DNA of 41,542 nt, from the NCBI GenBank assembly GCA_016714935.1, contig JADKBU010000034.1:1-41542 (forward strand). Reading direction: 5' to 3'. Positions 16,875-24,480 of this stretch are shown one piece after another (positions within the stretch are counted from its first letter, which is position 1; every line of letters starts with the position of its first letter). Origin of the DNA: Candidatus Accumulibacter propinquus (GTDB lineage Bacteria > Pseudomonadota > Gammaproteobacteria > Burkholderiales > Rhodocyclaceae). A model generated the notes under the pieces. That model was not told the origin of the DNA and did no database searches. It saw only the letters and a list, made by a program, of their open reading frames with translations. Made by a program: the position numbers and the translations under genes.

Positions 16875-16905
16875 CGTCTTGTCTCCCTTTTGCCGGAAAT
16901 CCTGA

Positions 16906-16931
16906 AGGCGAAATTCTAGCCGATTTCGCCT
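16906..16931. promoter_or_regulatory. Palindrome between ilvE and nudJ-like gene
   Basis: AGGCGAAAT (16906-16914) and ATTTCGCCT (16923-16931) form a perfect 9-bp inverted repeat around TCTAGCCG. It sits in the divergent promoter gap, about 32 bp from the ilvE start, so an operator or a leader hairpin is possible. There is no direct evidence for either. Confidence 0.35.
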
Positions 16932-16980
16932 CCCGGTTGGCGGTAAAATGGCGCTTTCGCCTGCCTGCGAGGCTGCTGAA

Positions 16981-17434
16981 ATGGTCTGGAAACCCAATGT
17001 CACCGTCGCTTCGGTGCTCGAACGCGACGGTCGTTTCTCTGCTCGTCGAAGAGGAAACCGAGTACGGTATCTGCTTCAACCAGCCGGCCGGTCACCTGGA
17101 GTGCCGCGAGTCGCTGCTTGCCGCGGTGATCCGGGAAACGCTCGAAGAGACGGCCTACACCCTGAATCCGCAATACCTGATCGGGGTGTATAACTATCGC
17201 AACGAGGCTCGCGATGTGAGCTACCTGCGCTTCGCCTTCGGGGGCGAAATCAGTGCGCACGATCCGCTGCGGCAGCTCGACGACGGCATCCTGGCGGCGC
17301 ACTGGCTGACGCTCGACGAGATCATGAGGCTGCAGGGGCAGCACCGCAGTCCGCTGGTTCTGCGCTGCATCGAGGACTGGCTGGCCGGTCGGCGTTTCCC
17401 GCTCGAACTGCTGACCCAATTCCCGGCGGAATGA
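16981..17434 (+). pseudogene. nudJ: NudJ-like NUDIX hydrolase with one-base frameshift
   Basis: The ATG at 16981 opens MVWKPNVTVASVLERDGRF, the standard NudJ-type start. The frame then breaks: at about 17036-17040 one extra base (TTC-T-CTG) shifts the continuation LLVEEETEYGICFNQPAGHLE into the next frame, which runs to the stop at 17434. In that frame the NUDIX box is intact (G-x5-E-x7-RETLEE). Joined, the protein would be about 150 residues and would hydrolyse nucleoside or thiamine diphosphate-type substrates, as NudJ does. Everything except the single base looks conserved, so this is either a recent mutation or a sequencing/assembly error. It lies 7 bp before the next gene and upstream of mnmA, as in E. 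coli, where nudJ is next to mnmA. Confidence 0.82.
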
Positions 17435-17441
17435 GCCGCTG

Positions 17442-18188
17442 GTGACCCCGAACCCGGACCGCGGCATGCTCGCTTCGTTCCCCACCGGCTCCGACCGCCT
17501 GCCGGAAAGCGCGGATTCGCGATTTGCCAAGGCTGCTGGCGCTGCGGCGTTCTGGTTGTTGTTGCTGTGGGTGCTGCTGGGGGTGGCGCCTGCCGCGACG
17601 GCCGAGGTGCTGCGGGTGTGCTACAACTACGGCTGCGTGGCCGAGGCGGAGGTGTACTTCGGCGACCAGCAGTTGACGCAGGTGCGGGCCTTGCTGGGTG
17701 TCGCCCGGAATGCCGCCGAGGAGCGCGAAAAGCTGTCGCTGGCGGTCGGCCGGTTGCTCGGCTGGGCCGGTCAGCAGACGCCGATCTCGGCTGATCGTGG
17801 CGGCAACTACGCCGACGCCGGTGTCTATGGACGGATGGACTGCATCGACCACTCGACCACCGGCACGCGCCTGCTGCGTATGCTCGAAGCGCGTGGCTGG
17901 CTGCAGTTTCACCGTGTCCTGGAGCCGGTGCAGCGTGTTCGATATCTGTTCGAGGTCCACTATTCGGCGCAGGTCGAGGTGCTGGAGGCTGTGGCGGCGG
18001 CGAACGATGCACCGGATACGCCGGAGCCGGCCGAGCGCTACGTGGTCGATAGCTGGTTTCGCGACAACGGGCAGCCGGCCGTGGTGATGGCCCTGCCGGA
18101 ATGGCTCGATGGCGGTGGTGTAGAAGAGAGTGCGGGTGCCGTAATGGTTGCCGGTGTTCCCGGCGACGGCTTGCCAAACGAACACTAG
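17442..18188 (+). CDS. Exported conserved hypothetical protein with Cys/His/Asp motifs
   Basis: 248 residues from a GTG at 17442; the ATG at 17466 is an alternative start. A hydrophobic segment (AAFWLLLLWVLLGVAPAATA, about 35-54) looks like a signal peptide preceded by a long N-terminal tail. The mature part begins VLRVCYNYGC. It carries MDCIDHSTTGTRLL around the middle and YVVDSWFRDNGQPAVVM near the end. The Cys, His and Asp positions recall papain/transglutaminase-like folds, but I do not recognise a named family. It is probably periplasmic. It sits between nudJ-like and mnmA on the same strand with gaps of 7 and 10 bp, so all three are likely one transcript. Confidence 0.7.
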   Translation: MTPNPDRGMLASFPTGSDRLPESADSRFAKAAGAAAFWLLLLWVLLGVAPAATAEVLRVCYNYGCVAEAEVYFGDQQLTQVRALLGVARNAAEEREKLSLAVGRLLGWAGQQTPISADRGGNYADAGVYGRMDCIDHSTTGTRLLRMLEARGWLQFHRVLEPVQRVRYLFEVHYSAQVEVLEAVAAANDAPDTPEPAERYVVDSWFRDNGQPAVVMALPEWLDGGGVEESAGAVMVAGVPGDGLPNEH

Positions 18189-18198
18189 CAGGGGTGCG

Positions 18199-19302
18199 AT
18201 GATGGACCAGGGAAAAACGGTGGTCGTCGGCTTGTCCGGCGGCGTTGATTCGGCGGTGGCGGCGTTGCTGCTCAAGCAGCAGGGATGGCGGGTGCTCGGC
18301 CTGTTCATGAAGAACTGGGAGGATGACGATACCGATGCCTATTGCTCGTCGCGCCAGGACCTGATCGACGTCATGAGCATTGCCGACAGCATCGGCATCG
18401 ACGTCGAAGTGGTGAATTTCGCCAGCCAGTACCGGGAGCGCGTCTTCGCGCACTTTCTTGCCGAATACCAGGCGGGCCGCACGCCGAACCCGGATGTGCT
18501 GTGCAACTCGGAGATCAAGTTCAGCGCCTTTCTCGAGCATGCCCTGAAGATCGGTGCCGACCGGATTGCGACCGGCCACTACGCCGGCGTGCGCGAGTTC
18601 CAGGGGAAATTCCAGTTGCTCAAGGCCGAGGACGGTACCAAGGACCAGAGCTATTTCCTGCATCGTCTCAACCAGCAGCAACTGGCGATGAGCCTGTTTC
18701 CGCTGGCAGGGCTGTACAAGCGCGAGGTCCGCAGGATCGCCGAAACGGCTGCTCTGCATGTCGCGCTGAAGAAGGATTCGACCGGCATCTGCTTCATCGG
18801 TGAGCGACCGTTCAAGGAGTTCCTGATGCGTTATCTGCCCAGAAAGAAGGGCGAGATTCGCGGTCTGGACGACGACCGACTGCTCGGCGAGCACGATGGT
18901 GTGGCCTATCACACCATCGGCCAGCGCAAGGGCCTGCATATCGGCGGAGTGAAGGGTGGCAAGGCCGGCGAAAGCGGTGACCACGACGCGTGGTTCGTGG
19001 TCAGCAAGGACATCGCCAGCAACACCCTCTACGTCGTGCAGGGACACGCGCATCCTGCCCTGTTGGCCGACGAGTTGCGTGCCGGCGATCTGTCCTGGGT
19101 TGCCGGCGCGCCGCCGCACACGCACTGGGTGTACACCGCCAAGACCCGCTACCGGCAGCCGGACGCCGCGTGCGAGATCGAACATGTCGATGCCGGCAAG
19201 TGCATGATCAGGTTTGCCGAGCCGCAATGGGCGATCACGCCGGGTCAGTCGGTGGTGGTCTACGAAAGCCGGGTCTGCCTCGGTGGTGGCGTGATCGAGT
19301 GA
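18199..19302 (+). CDS. mnmA: tRNA-specific 2-thiouridylase
   Basis: 367 residues from the ATG at 18199 (a second ATG follows immediately), with AGGGG just upstream. The PP-loop is SGGVDS (13-18). Catalytic cysteine C102 is in NPDVLCNSEIKF and C198 in STGICFIGER, with the target-recognition GQRKGL region after them. It thiolates uridine 34 of Lys, Glu and Gln tRNAs using sulfur relayed from IscS. The sequence is full length and complete. The upstream start at 18148 overlaps the preceding gene and lacks a ribosome site. Confidence 0.96.
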   Translation: MMDQGKTVVVGLSGGVDSAVAALLLKQQGWRVLGLFMKNWEDDDTDAYCSSRQDLIDVMSIADSIGIDVEVVNFASQYRERVFAHFLAEYQAGRTPNPDVLCNSEIKFSAFLEHALKIGADRIATGHYAGVREFQGKFQLLKAEDGTKDQSYFLHRLNQQQLAMSLFPLAGLYKREVRRIAETAALHVALKKDSTGICFIGERPFKEFLMRYLPRKKGEIRGLDDDRLLGEHDGVAYHTIGQRKGLHIGGVKGGKAGESGDHDAWFVVSKDIASNTLYVVQGHAHPALLADELRAGDLSWVAGAPPHTHWVYTAKTRYRQPDAACEIEHVDAGKCMIRFAEPQWAITPGQSVVVYESRVCLGGGVIE

Positions 19303-19318
19303 GGCCGGCCCGGCCCGG

Positions 19319-19483
19319 CTAGTGGTGCGCGCGCCGCCGCCGCAAGCTTGCGGCGAGGGCCAGGCTCATCAGTAGCAAGGTTCCGGGTTCGGGCAGGCTG
19401 GCCAGCATGCGCTGGCCAAGGATGTGGTGCAGCGCCGCCGTGGGGTGGATGCCGTCGCACCTCCACTGCTCCTGGGAGCGCCT
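19319..19483 (-). pseudogene. Relic of a PEP-CTERM SGNH/GDSL esterase
   Basis: Read on the minus strand, the frame ending at the TAG of 19321-19319 gives CDGIHPTAALHHILGQRM, then LPEPGTLLLMSLALAAS and RRRRAHH. DGIHPT is the Asp-His block V of SGNH/GDSL esterases, and the rest is a PEP-CTERM sorting tail. Only about 50 codons remain. Upstream, the frame runs straight into the TGA that ends the FtsX-type permease, so the rest of the esterase is gone. It has no start codon or ribosome site of its own. This is best read as the stump of a deleted exported esterase trapped between the ends of mnmA and the permease gene. Confidence 0.75.
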
Positions 19484-20695
19484 TCACACATTCTGACGCA
19501 GGGCTTCGTCGATCGGCGTTCGGGCTACCCGGCTGGCGGGAAAGATCGCTGCCAGGATGGTCGCGATCAGACCGACCAGGAAGGCCATCACCACCACCGA
19601 GGGCACGATGCGAATCAGCGCCGTATAGCCGATATTGGCGTTCGGCGGCGGCGGCATGACGATCCCGACCGTCGAAATCAGAACTGCCAGGGCGACCCCC
19701 AGCAGTGCGCCCACGCTCGCCCCAATGAGGCCGAGCAGGACGTTTTCGAGCAGCACCAGTTGAAAGATCGTCATTCTGGTGTTCCCCAGGGCCATCATCG
19801 TGCCGAATTCGCCGGTGCGCTCGAAGACGCTCATGTTGATGGTGTTGGCCACGCCGAGAAAGACCATGATCAGGACGATCAGCCGCAATACGCCGAACTG
19901 CCGGGCGTATAGGTCGACGGTCTTCTGGTAGAAGTCATTGAGTTGCCGCCAGGTCTTCAACTCATAGAGCGCCCCATCGAGTTGCGCGGCGAGGCTGCGG
20001 GTGACGCGTTCGGTATCCTCGGTCTTCTTCAGTGAGAGCACGATGCGGTTGATGCCCTGGGTATTGAGCAGTTCCTGTGCCGCTGCCAGCGGAATCCGCA
20101 CCGCGCGGGCGTCGAATTCCTTCGAGAAGGTCTGGAAGACGCCGACCACCTCGAACTCCAGGCTGTTCATGGCACCCTCGGCGGTATTCAGCAACAGCGT
20201 CACACGCTCGCCGGGTATCAGTTTCAGGCTGGCCGCCACGCCGTGGCCGACGAGGATTCCATAAGCATCCGCCTTGCCGAGCTGGCGTCCTGCGGAGATC
20301 TTGAGATGGCTGCCCAGCCTGGCTTCCTTGTCGGCCTCGACGCCTTCCCCGACGATCGACAGGTCCGTGCGCCCGTTGTTCAGCAGGCCCGAGAAATTGA
20401 CCCGCGCCATGGTGTCGTCGATTTCCGGGAAGCGGTCCAGAGCGCTCCTGATGCTGTCGGGTTCGTCGATCAGATACTTTTCCGGTGCCCGCGATCCCTG
20501 GGCAAAAAAACCGGTCTTGTAGATCTGCAGGTGTCCCGACTGTGAATGGATGGTCGTCTCGGCGAGTTGCAGGAAGATGTCTTCGACGAAGCCACCGCTG
20601 AGAATCAGCCCGACCACGCCAAAGACGATCGCCGCCAGGGTCATCGCTGTCCTGAGTTTGTGTCGGAGAATGTTGCGCAGGGCAAGTTTCAGCAT
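19484..20695 (-). CDS. FtsX/MacB-type permease, second of a pair
   Basis: 403 residues. One N-terminal membrane helix (TAMTLAAIVFGVVGLILSGGF) is followed by a large periplasmic MacB-PCD-like domain (about 45-260). Three C-terminal helices hold the FtsX core: LIVLIMVFLGVANTINMSVFERTGEFGTMMALG, then VLLGLIGASVGALLGVALAVL, then VVMAFLVGLIATILAAIFPA. It ends ASRVARTPIDEALRQNV. This is the permease type of MacB and LolCE systems that move lipoproteins or lipids. It is paralogous to the gene at 20727, with a 31-bp gap. No ATPase gene is adjacent, so the power source must be encoded elsewhere. Confidence 0.9.
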   Translation of the reverse strand: MLKLALRNILRHKLRTAMTLAAIVFGVVGLILSGGFVEDIFLQLAETTIHSQSGHLQIYKTGFFAQGSRAPEKYLIDEPDSIRSALDRFPEIDDTMARVNFSGLLNNGRTDLSIVGEGVEADKEARLGSHLKISAGRQLGKADAYGILVGHGVAASLKLIPGERVTLLLNTAEGAMNSLEFEVVGVFQTFSKEFDARAVRIPLAAAQELLNTQGINRIVLSLKKTEDTERVTRSLAAQLDGALYELKTWRQLNDFYQKTVDLYARQFGVLRLIVLIMVFLGVANTINMSVFERTGEFGTMMALGNTRMTIFQLVLLENVLLGLIGASVGALLGVALAVLISTVGIVMPPPPNANIGYTALIRIVPSVVVMAFLVGLIATILAAIFPASRVARTPIDEALRQNV

Positions 20696-20726
20696 GGGTC
20701 AGTCTCGCCGGTTGATGCGCGGTGGT

Positions 20727-21956
20727 TCAGCGGCTGTGGCGCAGGGCATCGACGATCTCCATCCGTGACGCTTTCCAGGCCGGGTAGACGCTCGCCAGCA
20801 GGGTGGTGCCGAAGGCCAGGCCCAGGGCGTCCAGGGTCAGCCGCCAGGTGACATGGATTTCGCCGGTGAAACCGCGCGCCATACCGGGTGGGGGTGGCAT
20901 CGGAATGCCGATGGTCGAAATCAGGTGCGCCAGGCCCACACCGACCAGGATCCCGAGCAAGCCGCCAAAAAGTCCGAGCAGGGCGGCTTCGCTGACGAAC
21001 AGTCGGAGAATCGCCTGCCGGCTGTAACCGAGCGCCATCGACGTGCCGATTTCGCCGGTGCGCTCCATGACGCTCATCATCAGGGTATTCGAGATGCTGA
21101 GCACGATGATGATGGCGATGATCAGCTTCATGACCCCGACCTGTTTCGAGAACAGCGCGACGGTCTTGTTGTAGAAATCCGCCAACTGATGCCAGGCCAC
21201 CACTTCGAGCTTCGTGCCGGTCAAACGCTGCCGCAGCTCAGCGACCAGCGACTCCGTGTGGGCGGTGTCGTCGAGCAGCACCAGCCAGCGATGCGCACCG
21301 GTAACCCGCAGCAGTTGCCGCGCTACCGGCAAGGGCAGGCGCAACGCCGAATCGTCGTAGGCCTTGGTGACTGTCGAGAACAGGCCACGTACGTGCGCCT
21401 CGACGGCGTTGATGCCGCCCGAGGCGGTGTTGGCCAGCAGGACGACCCGGTCGCCCACCGTCACCCCGAGATTGGCCGCCAGTCCGTCGCCGATGATGAT
21501 GCCCTGCGGATCCCTGGACGACAGTCCTTCGCCTTTCGAGATCAGCAGCGTTCGGCTGAGCAGTTCCTCCTTCTCGGGATCGACGCCGTCGGCGACGAAC
21601 GAGATCGTCGCTTCGCCATGGCTGATCAAGCCGCTGAAGGCCAGCCGCGGGGCGACGGTCCGGACATGCGGCAGGCTTTCGATGGTTTTCAGTTCGTCAG
21701 GTGCCGCGGGCAGGAGATAGGCGAAAGGATCGGCCATCCCCGAATCGAGATAGCCCGGACGGACAATCTGCGCGTGGCCCAGATGTGAATGGATGGTGTC
21801 CTCGCGCATCGCCTGATAGATCCATTCGATGAATCCGGCGGCGAGGATCAGCGCGACGACGCCGAAGCCGACCGCCGAGATTGCCACCGCCGAGCGCCTC
21901 TTCTGGCGCAAGACGTTGCGCAGCGCTAACATGAGGTCGGTAAGAAAAGGATGCAC
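20727..21956 (-). CDS. FtsX/MacB-type permease, first of a pair
   Basis: 409 residues from a GTG at 21956; ATG at 21932 is a possible alternative start. It has the same plan as its neighbour: helix near residues 25-48, periplasmic domain, then MKLIIAIIIVLSISNTLMMSVMERTGEIGTSMALG, LLGLFGGLLGILVGVGLAHLI and a last helix, ending ASRMEIVDALRHSR. Conserved pieces shared with the second permease (TIHSxxGHxQI, RTGExGTxMALG, STxGIxMPPPP) show an old duplication. The two probably form a heterodimeric membrane part. AGGAG lies very close to the GTG. The substrate is unknown; a lipoprotein or lipid role is inferred from the family only. Confidence 0.9.
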   Translation of the reverse strand: MHPFLTDLMLALRNVLRQKRRSAVAISAVGFGVVALILAAGFIEWIYQAMREDTIHSHLGHAQIVRPGYLDSGMADPFAYLLPAAPDELKTIESLPHVRTVAPRLAFSGLISHGEATISFVADGVDPEKEELLSRTLLISKGEGLSSRDPQGIIIGDGLAANLGVTVGDRVVLLANTASGGINAVEAHVRGLFSTVTKAYDDSALRLPLPVARQLLRVTGAHRWLVLLDDTAHTESLVAELRQRLTGTKLEVVAWHQLADFYNKTVALFSKQVGVMKLIIAIIIVLSISNTLMMSVMERTGEIGTSMALGYSRQAILRLFVSEAALLGLFGGLLGILVGVGLAHLISTIGIPMPPPPGMARGFTGEIHVTWRLTLDALGLAFGTTLLASVYPAWKASRMEIVDALRHSR

Positions 21957-22064
21957 TCCTGGTTACCATCAAAGAGGTCATCGAAGTTTACCCGATTCAC
22001 CCACCGAGCGCGCTCCCGCAAGGGTTTTCGGCAAGGCGAATTTGCACTCTGGCAGCAAACAAGC

Positions 22065-22108
22065 CGGGTTGGCGGCGCAGGCAGCCCCGTTCCTGCGCTA
22101 CCAACCCG
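22065..22108. other. Nested hairpin in the 408-bp gap 21957-22364
   Basis: The outer stem CGGGTTGG/CCAACCCG (22065-22072, 22101-22108) encloses a 2x2 internal loop. Inside it is the stem GCGCAGG/CCTGCGC (22075-22081, 22092-22098) with a 10-nt loop. No T-tract follows on either strand, so it is not an ordinary terminator. It lies about 110 bp upstream of the permease pair and 150 bp upstream of the sigma54 promoter. A leader RNA structure or an extragenic palindrome would fit. The rest of this gap holds only the promoter elements listed separately. Confidence 0.45.
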
Positions 22109-22159
22109 CGAAATCGCGCACCTTGTGCTGCGTTGACGCCTGTCTTTCCGGCTTGATGT

Positions 22160-22210
22160 GTCGGAAATTTTTACATCCGACCCTTGGAGTGCCCGAGTCC
22201 GTTTGTCGGA
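22160..22210. promoter_or_regulatory. GTCGGA palindromes, possible enhancer-binding site
   Basis: GTCGGA (22160-22165) and TCCGAC (22176-22181) form an inverted repeat. A second, shorter one follows as TCCG-TTTGT-CGGA (22198-22210). They are centred about 60-90 bp upstream of the -24 element, the normal place for a sigma54 activator site. The PrsR-type activator linked to PEP-CTERM genes is a candidate binder; this is inference. Confidence 0.45.
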
Positions 22211-22261
22211 ATTAAAATTTTGTAGCTATAAATCAATGTGGTGTATGCATGTGCATGGGGC

Positions 22262-22277
22262 TGGCACGGTAACTGCT
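22262..22277 (+). promoter_or_regulatory. Sigma54 (-24/-12) promoter of PEP-CTERM gene
   Basis: TGGCAC-GGTAA-CTGCT: GG at -24 and GC at -12 with exactly ten bases between, and TGGCACG complete. Transcription should begin near 22288, giving a leader of about 75 nt before the ATG at 22365. Confidence 0.78.
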
Positions 22278-22364
22278 ATAAAGTAGCCAAGCAGACTAGT
22301 AAGTGTCTGTGGGAACTTACCAGAGACCCTGACCAACACCCCCCCCAATTTTTGGAGAATCATC

Positions 22365-23300
22365 ATGAAACTCAAGACGCTTGTTTCTTCGCTCTCAGCC
22401 ATCGGTCTGGGTTGCGGCATGGCGCTGGCGGCAGCATCCGCCCAGGCCTCAACCCTGTGGTCCTTCGAGGACGACAACATCGAGTTCATCCTGCGTGCGA
22501 ACACCTCAGGTTCTCTCGACCTCGTGACCTCGGGCGCACTGGCGGTGGGCGACATCTTCTACAGCGTGTTCGAGATGGGCCAATTCCGGATCAACGGCGG
22601 CAACGCTCTGCCTGCCGGCAAGGAACTGACCGGTGTCGCCGCGGTTCAACTGAAGGCCATCATCGGTGCCGGCCCGGGTGCTCAGTACATCTACGGCGCT
22701 TACAGCGGCGGTGGTCTCGGCGCCCTGCTCGGAGAGGCGTGGAACCCCGGCGCAGCAATCGCCATGTACATCAATGGTACTTCGGGCGCTGGTGGCGACA
22801 AGAACCTCGACCTGAACCGCTCGACCAACCCGGCCACCAACTGCACGAGCCTCGCCGACTGTACCGACCAGGCGACCCGTGGCGAACTGTTCCAGTTGGA
22901 CGGTTATGCAGGCGACCCCGATGAAGTCTGGGCTGCCACGCAGATTCTCGCTGGTGGCGGTGACATCGGTACCGTCCATGGCACCAACAATGCGGTGCTG
23001 ATTGCCGCTTTCAACGCGCAACTGAGCAACTTCTACAACGTTTCGGAGCCCGTCGAGTTCATCAACATCGCGACTGGCCTGCCTTGCGGCAACCCCGGCT
23101 ACATTGCTGACGGTTGCGTGCAGGTTTCGGTTAGCGGTACGGTGCTGGGTGGTCAAGGCCTGTCGAACGGCGCCATCGCTCACAGCGACCTGGATGCGCA
23201 GAAGTATGTCGCTCCCGAGCCGGGCTCCCTGGCGCTCCTGGGCGCTGGCCTCTTCGGCCTGCAGGGTCTGCGTCGCCGTCAAGCCAAGAAGTCGGTCTGA
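22365..23300 (+). CDS. PEP-CTERM exported protein of unknown function
   Basis: 311 residues. The signal peptide ends at about AASAQA (residue 29). The mature protein starts STLWSFEDDNIEFIL and is rich in Gly, Ala and Asn, with a few cysteines (NCTSLADC, GLPCGNPG, DGC) that could form disulfides. It ends APEPGSLALLGAGLFGLQGL plus RRRQAKKSV, a textbook PEP-CTERM tail for exosortase sorting. TGGAGA (22353-22358) precedes the ATG. It has its own sigma54 promoter and strong terminator, so it is a single-gene unit that may be switched on strongly. I do not recognise the central region as a named domain. Confidence 0.9.
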   Translation: MKLKTLVSSLSAIGLGCGMALAAASAQASTLWSFEDDNIEFILRANTSGSLDLVTSGALAVGDIFYSVFEMGQFRINGGNALPAGKELTGVAAVQLKAIIGAGPGAQYIYGAYSGGGLGALLGEAWNPGAAIAMYINGTSGAGGDKNLDLNRSTNPATNCTSLADCTDQATRGELFQLDGYAGDPDEVWAATQILAGGGDIGTVHGTNNAVLIAAFNAQLSNFYNVSEPVEFINIATGLPCGNPGYIADGCVQVSVSGTVLGGQGLSNGAIAHSDLDAQKYVAPEPGSLALLGAGLFGLQGLRRRQAKKSV

Positions 23301-23330
23301 AGCAGCGAAGAGATTCAGTCAAACTGATCA

Positions 23331-23360
23331 AAAACCCCGCCACTACGGCGGGGTTTTTTT
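23331..23360 (+). terminator. Strong Rho-independent terminator
   Basis: AAAA-CCCCGCC (23335-23341), 5-nt loop, GGCGGGG (23347-23353), then seven T. The A and T runs extend the stem. It ends the PEP-CTERM transcript. Confidence 0.92.
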
Positions 23361-23436
23361 GTGTGCCATCACCACGCTCCACAGGCGACGGTCCGTCGAG
23401 TGTACCGAGTCCGATAGTGCCGTGTTGCGGCGACCG

Positions 23437-24480
23437 TCAGTCGCGAAGATAGTGTTCAGGTGCCTGCCGGCTGGTCCGGATCAGAGGCCGCCTGGCTTTC
23501 CCCAGGCGAAAGACCATCAGCGGCTGCGCGTCGACAAGATGCTTCCAGCCGCGACGCAGCGCCTCGCTGGTTGCCGGCGGCACATCCGGATACTCCTTCA
23601 GCGCCAGCAGGGCGGAACCGGCAAAAGGCTGCAGCGCCAGGCCGCGCGTCTCCGCCTCGAGCCAGAAGCGTTCGAGGGCCCTGCCGACCGCGGGTGCGCC
23701 TTGGTCGAGTGGCAGGCTGGTGCTCAGCACGCAGAGCTGGGGGGCGAGACGGCATGGCAGGTAGCCCGCTCGGAATCCCAATGCGTGCTGCACTCCGAAT
23801 CGACGCAAGCCATTCATGACCGGCCAGCGTCTGAGCTGGGTAAACGCCCAGCGGGCCCCCGGTTCCACGGCCAACGCGGCTGGTGGCAGACCGACGTCCG
23901 CCGACGCGTGCCAGCCGACGTCAAAGCGCACGGCCGAAAACAGGTCCGCGTGCAGGGCTTGGCTATTGAACCGCTCGGCTTCGGCGATTCGTATGAGGTG
24001 CAGTAACTCGCTGCGTTGCCTGCCGTGATCGAAGAAATCCAGCGTCACGCCGTCGATGGGGAGCAACAGATGCTGGAACTGACTGCGCTCGCTTTCGCTG
24101 AGTGGCGGTCCGCCAAACCGGATTCGGCGATTGGTGTGCCGTCTTGCGATGGCAGCGTCGAGGGGGGCCTCGGTCGGTACGCCGCGCGCCAGCCGCAACT
24201 CGGCGATCAGTGGCTGCCGCAAGGGGTCGGGTAGCCAGAGAACGCTCGTTTGGTATCCCAGTCGCGTAGCACGAATGGTCATGTTTTCGACTACCGCGCC
24301 GAACGAGATCAGGCTCAGCAGCTTCTTGTGGAATGGCGCGCCGACATACGCTTCGCTGCCGGAGAGCAGGATGCGGTCGCCTCTCGCCCGCAACTCGAAA
24401 CAGTGCTGGTTATCGGCCGAAGGCGCCATTACTGCGGCCTCAGCGATGCTTCGCAGATCGGCAGCAATCCCGGTGGACAT
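23437..24480 (-). CDS. Nitroreductase-like (Acg-type) flavoprotein
   Basis: 347 residues from the ATG at 24480, which has AAGGGA 8 nt upstream. The longer frame to 24768 has no support. It opens with the nitroreductase FMN-binding start (IAEAAVMAPSADNQHCFEL). Further on are FGAVVENMTIRATRLGY, ARRHTNRRIRFGGPPLSESE and a C-terminal VGRALERFWLEAETRGLALQPF block. These fit the longer Acg-like members of the nitroreductase superfamily. It should bind flavin; the substrate is unknown. It is divergent from a ThiF-like adenylyltransferase and O-methyltransferase. From memory, mycobacterial MoeY-type proteins fuse a ThiF and a nitroreductase domain, so a functional link is plausible. Confidence 0.8.
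   Translation of the reverse strand: MSTGIAADLRSIAEAAVMAPSADNQHCFELRARGDRILLSGSEAYVGAPFHKKLLSLISFGAVVENMTIRATRLGYQTSVLWLPDPLRQPLIAELRLARGVPTEAPLDAAIARRHTNRRIRFGGPPLSESERSQFQHLLLPIDGVTLDFFDHGRQRSELLHLIRIAEAERFNSQALHADLFSAVRFDVGWHASADVGLPPAALAVEPGARWAFTQLRRWPVMNGLRRFGVQHALGFRAGYLPCRLAPQLCVLSTSLPLDQGAPAVGRALERFWLEAETRGLALQPFAGSALLALKEYPDVPPATSEALRRGWKHLVDAQPLMVFRLGKARRPLIRTSRQAPEHYLRD

Noticed and set aside
17221..19227. 668-codon minus-strand ORF
   Set aside because: It is opposite mnmA and the conserved hypothetical gene, shows arginine/proline-rich shadow composition and matches no family.
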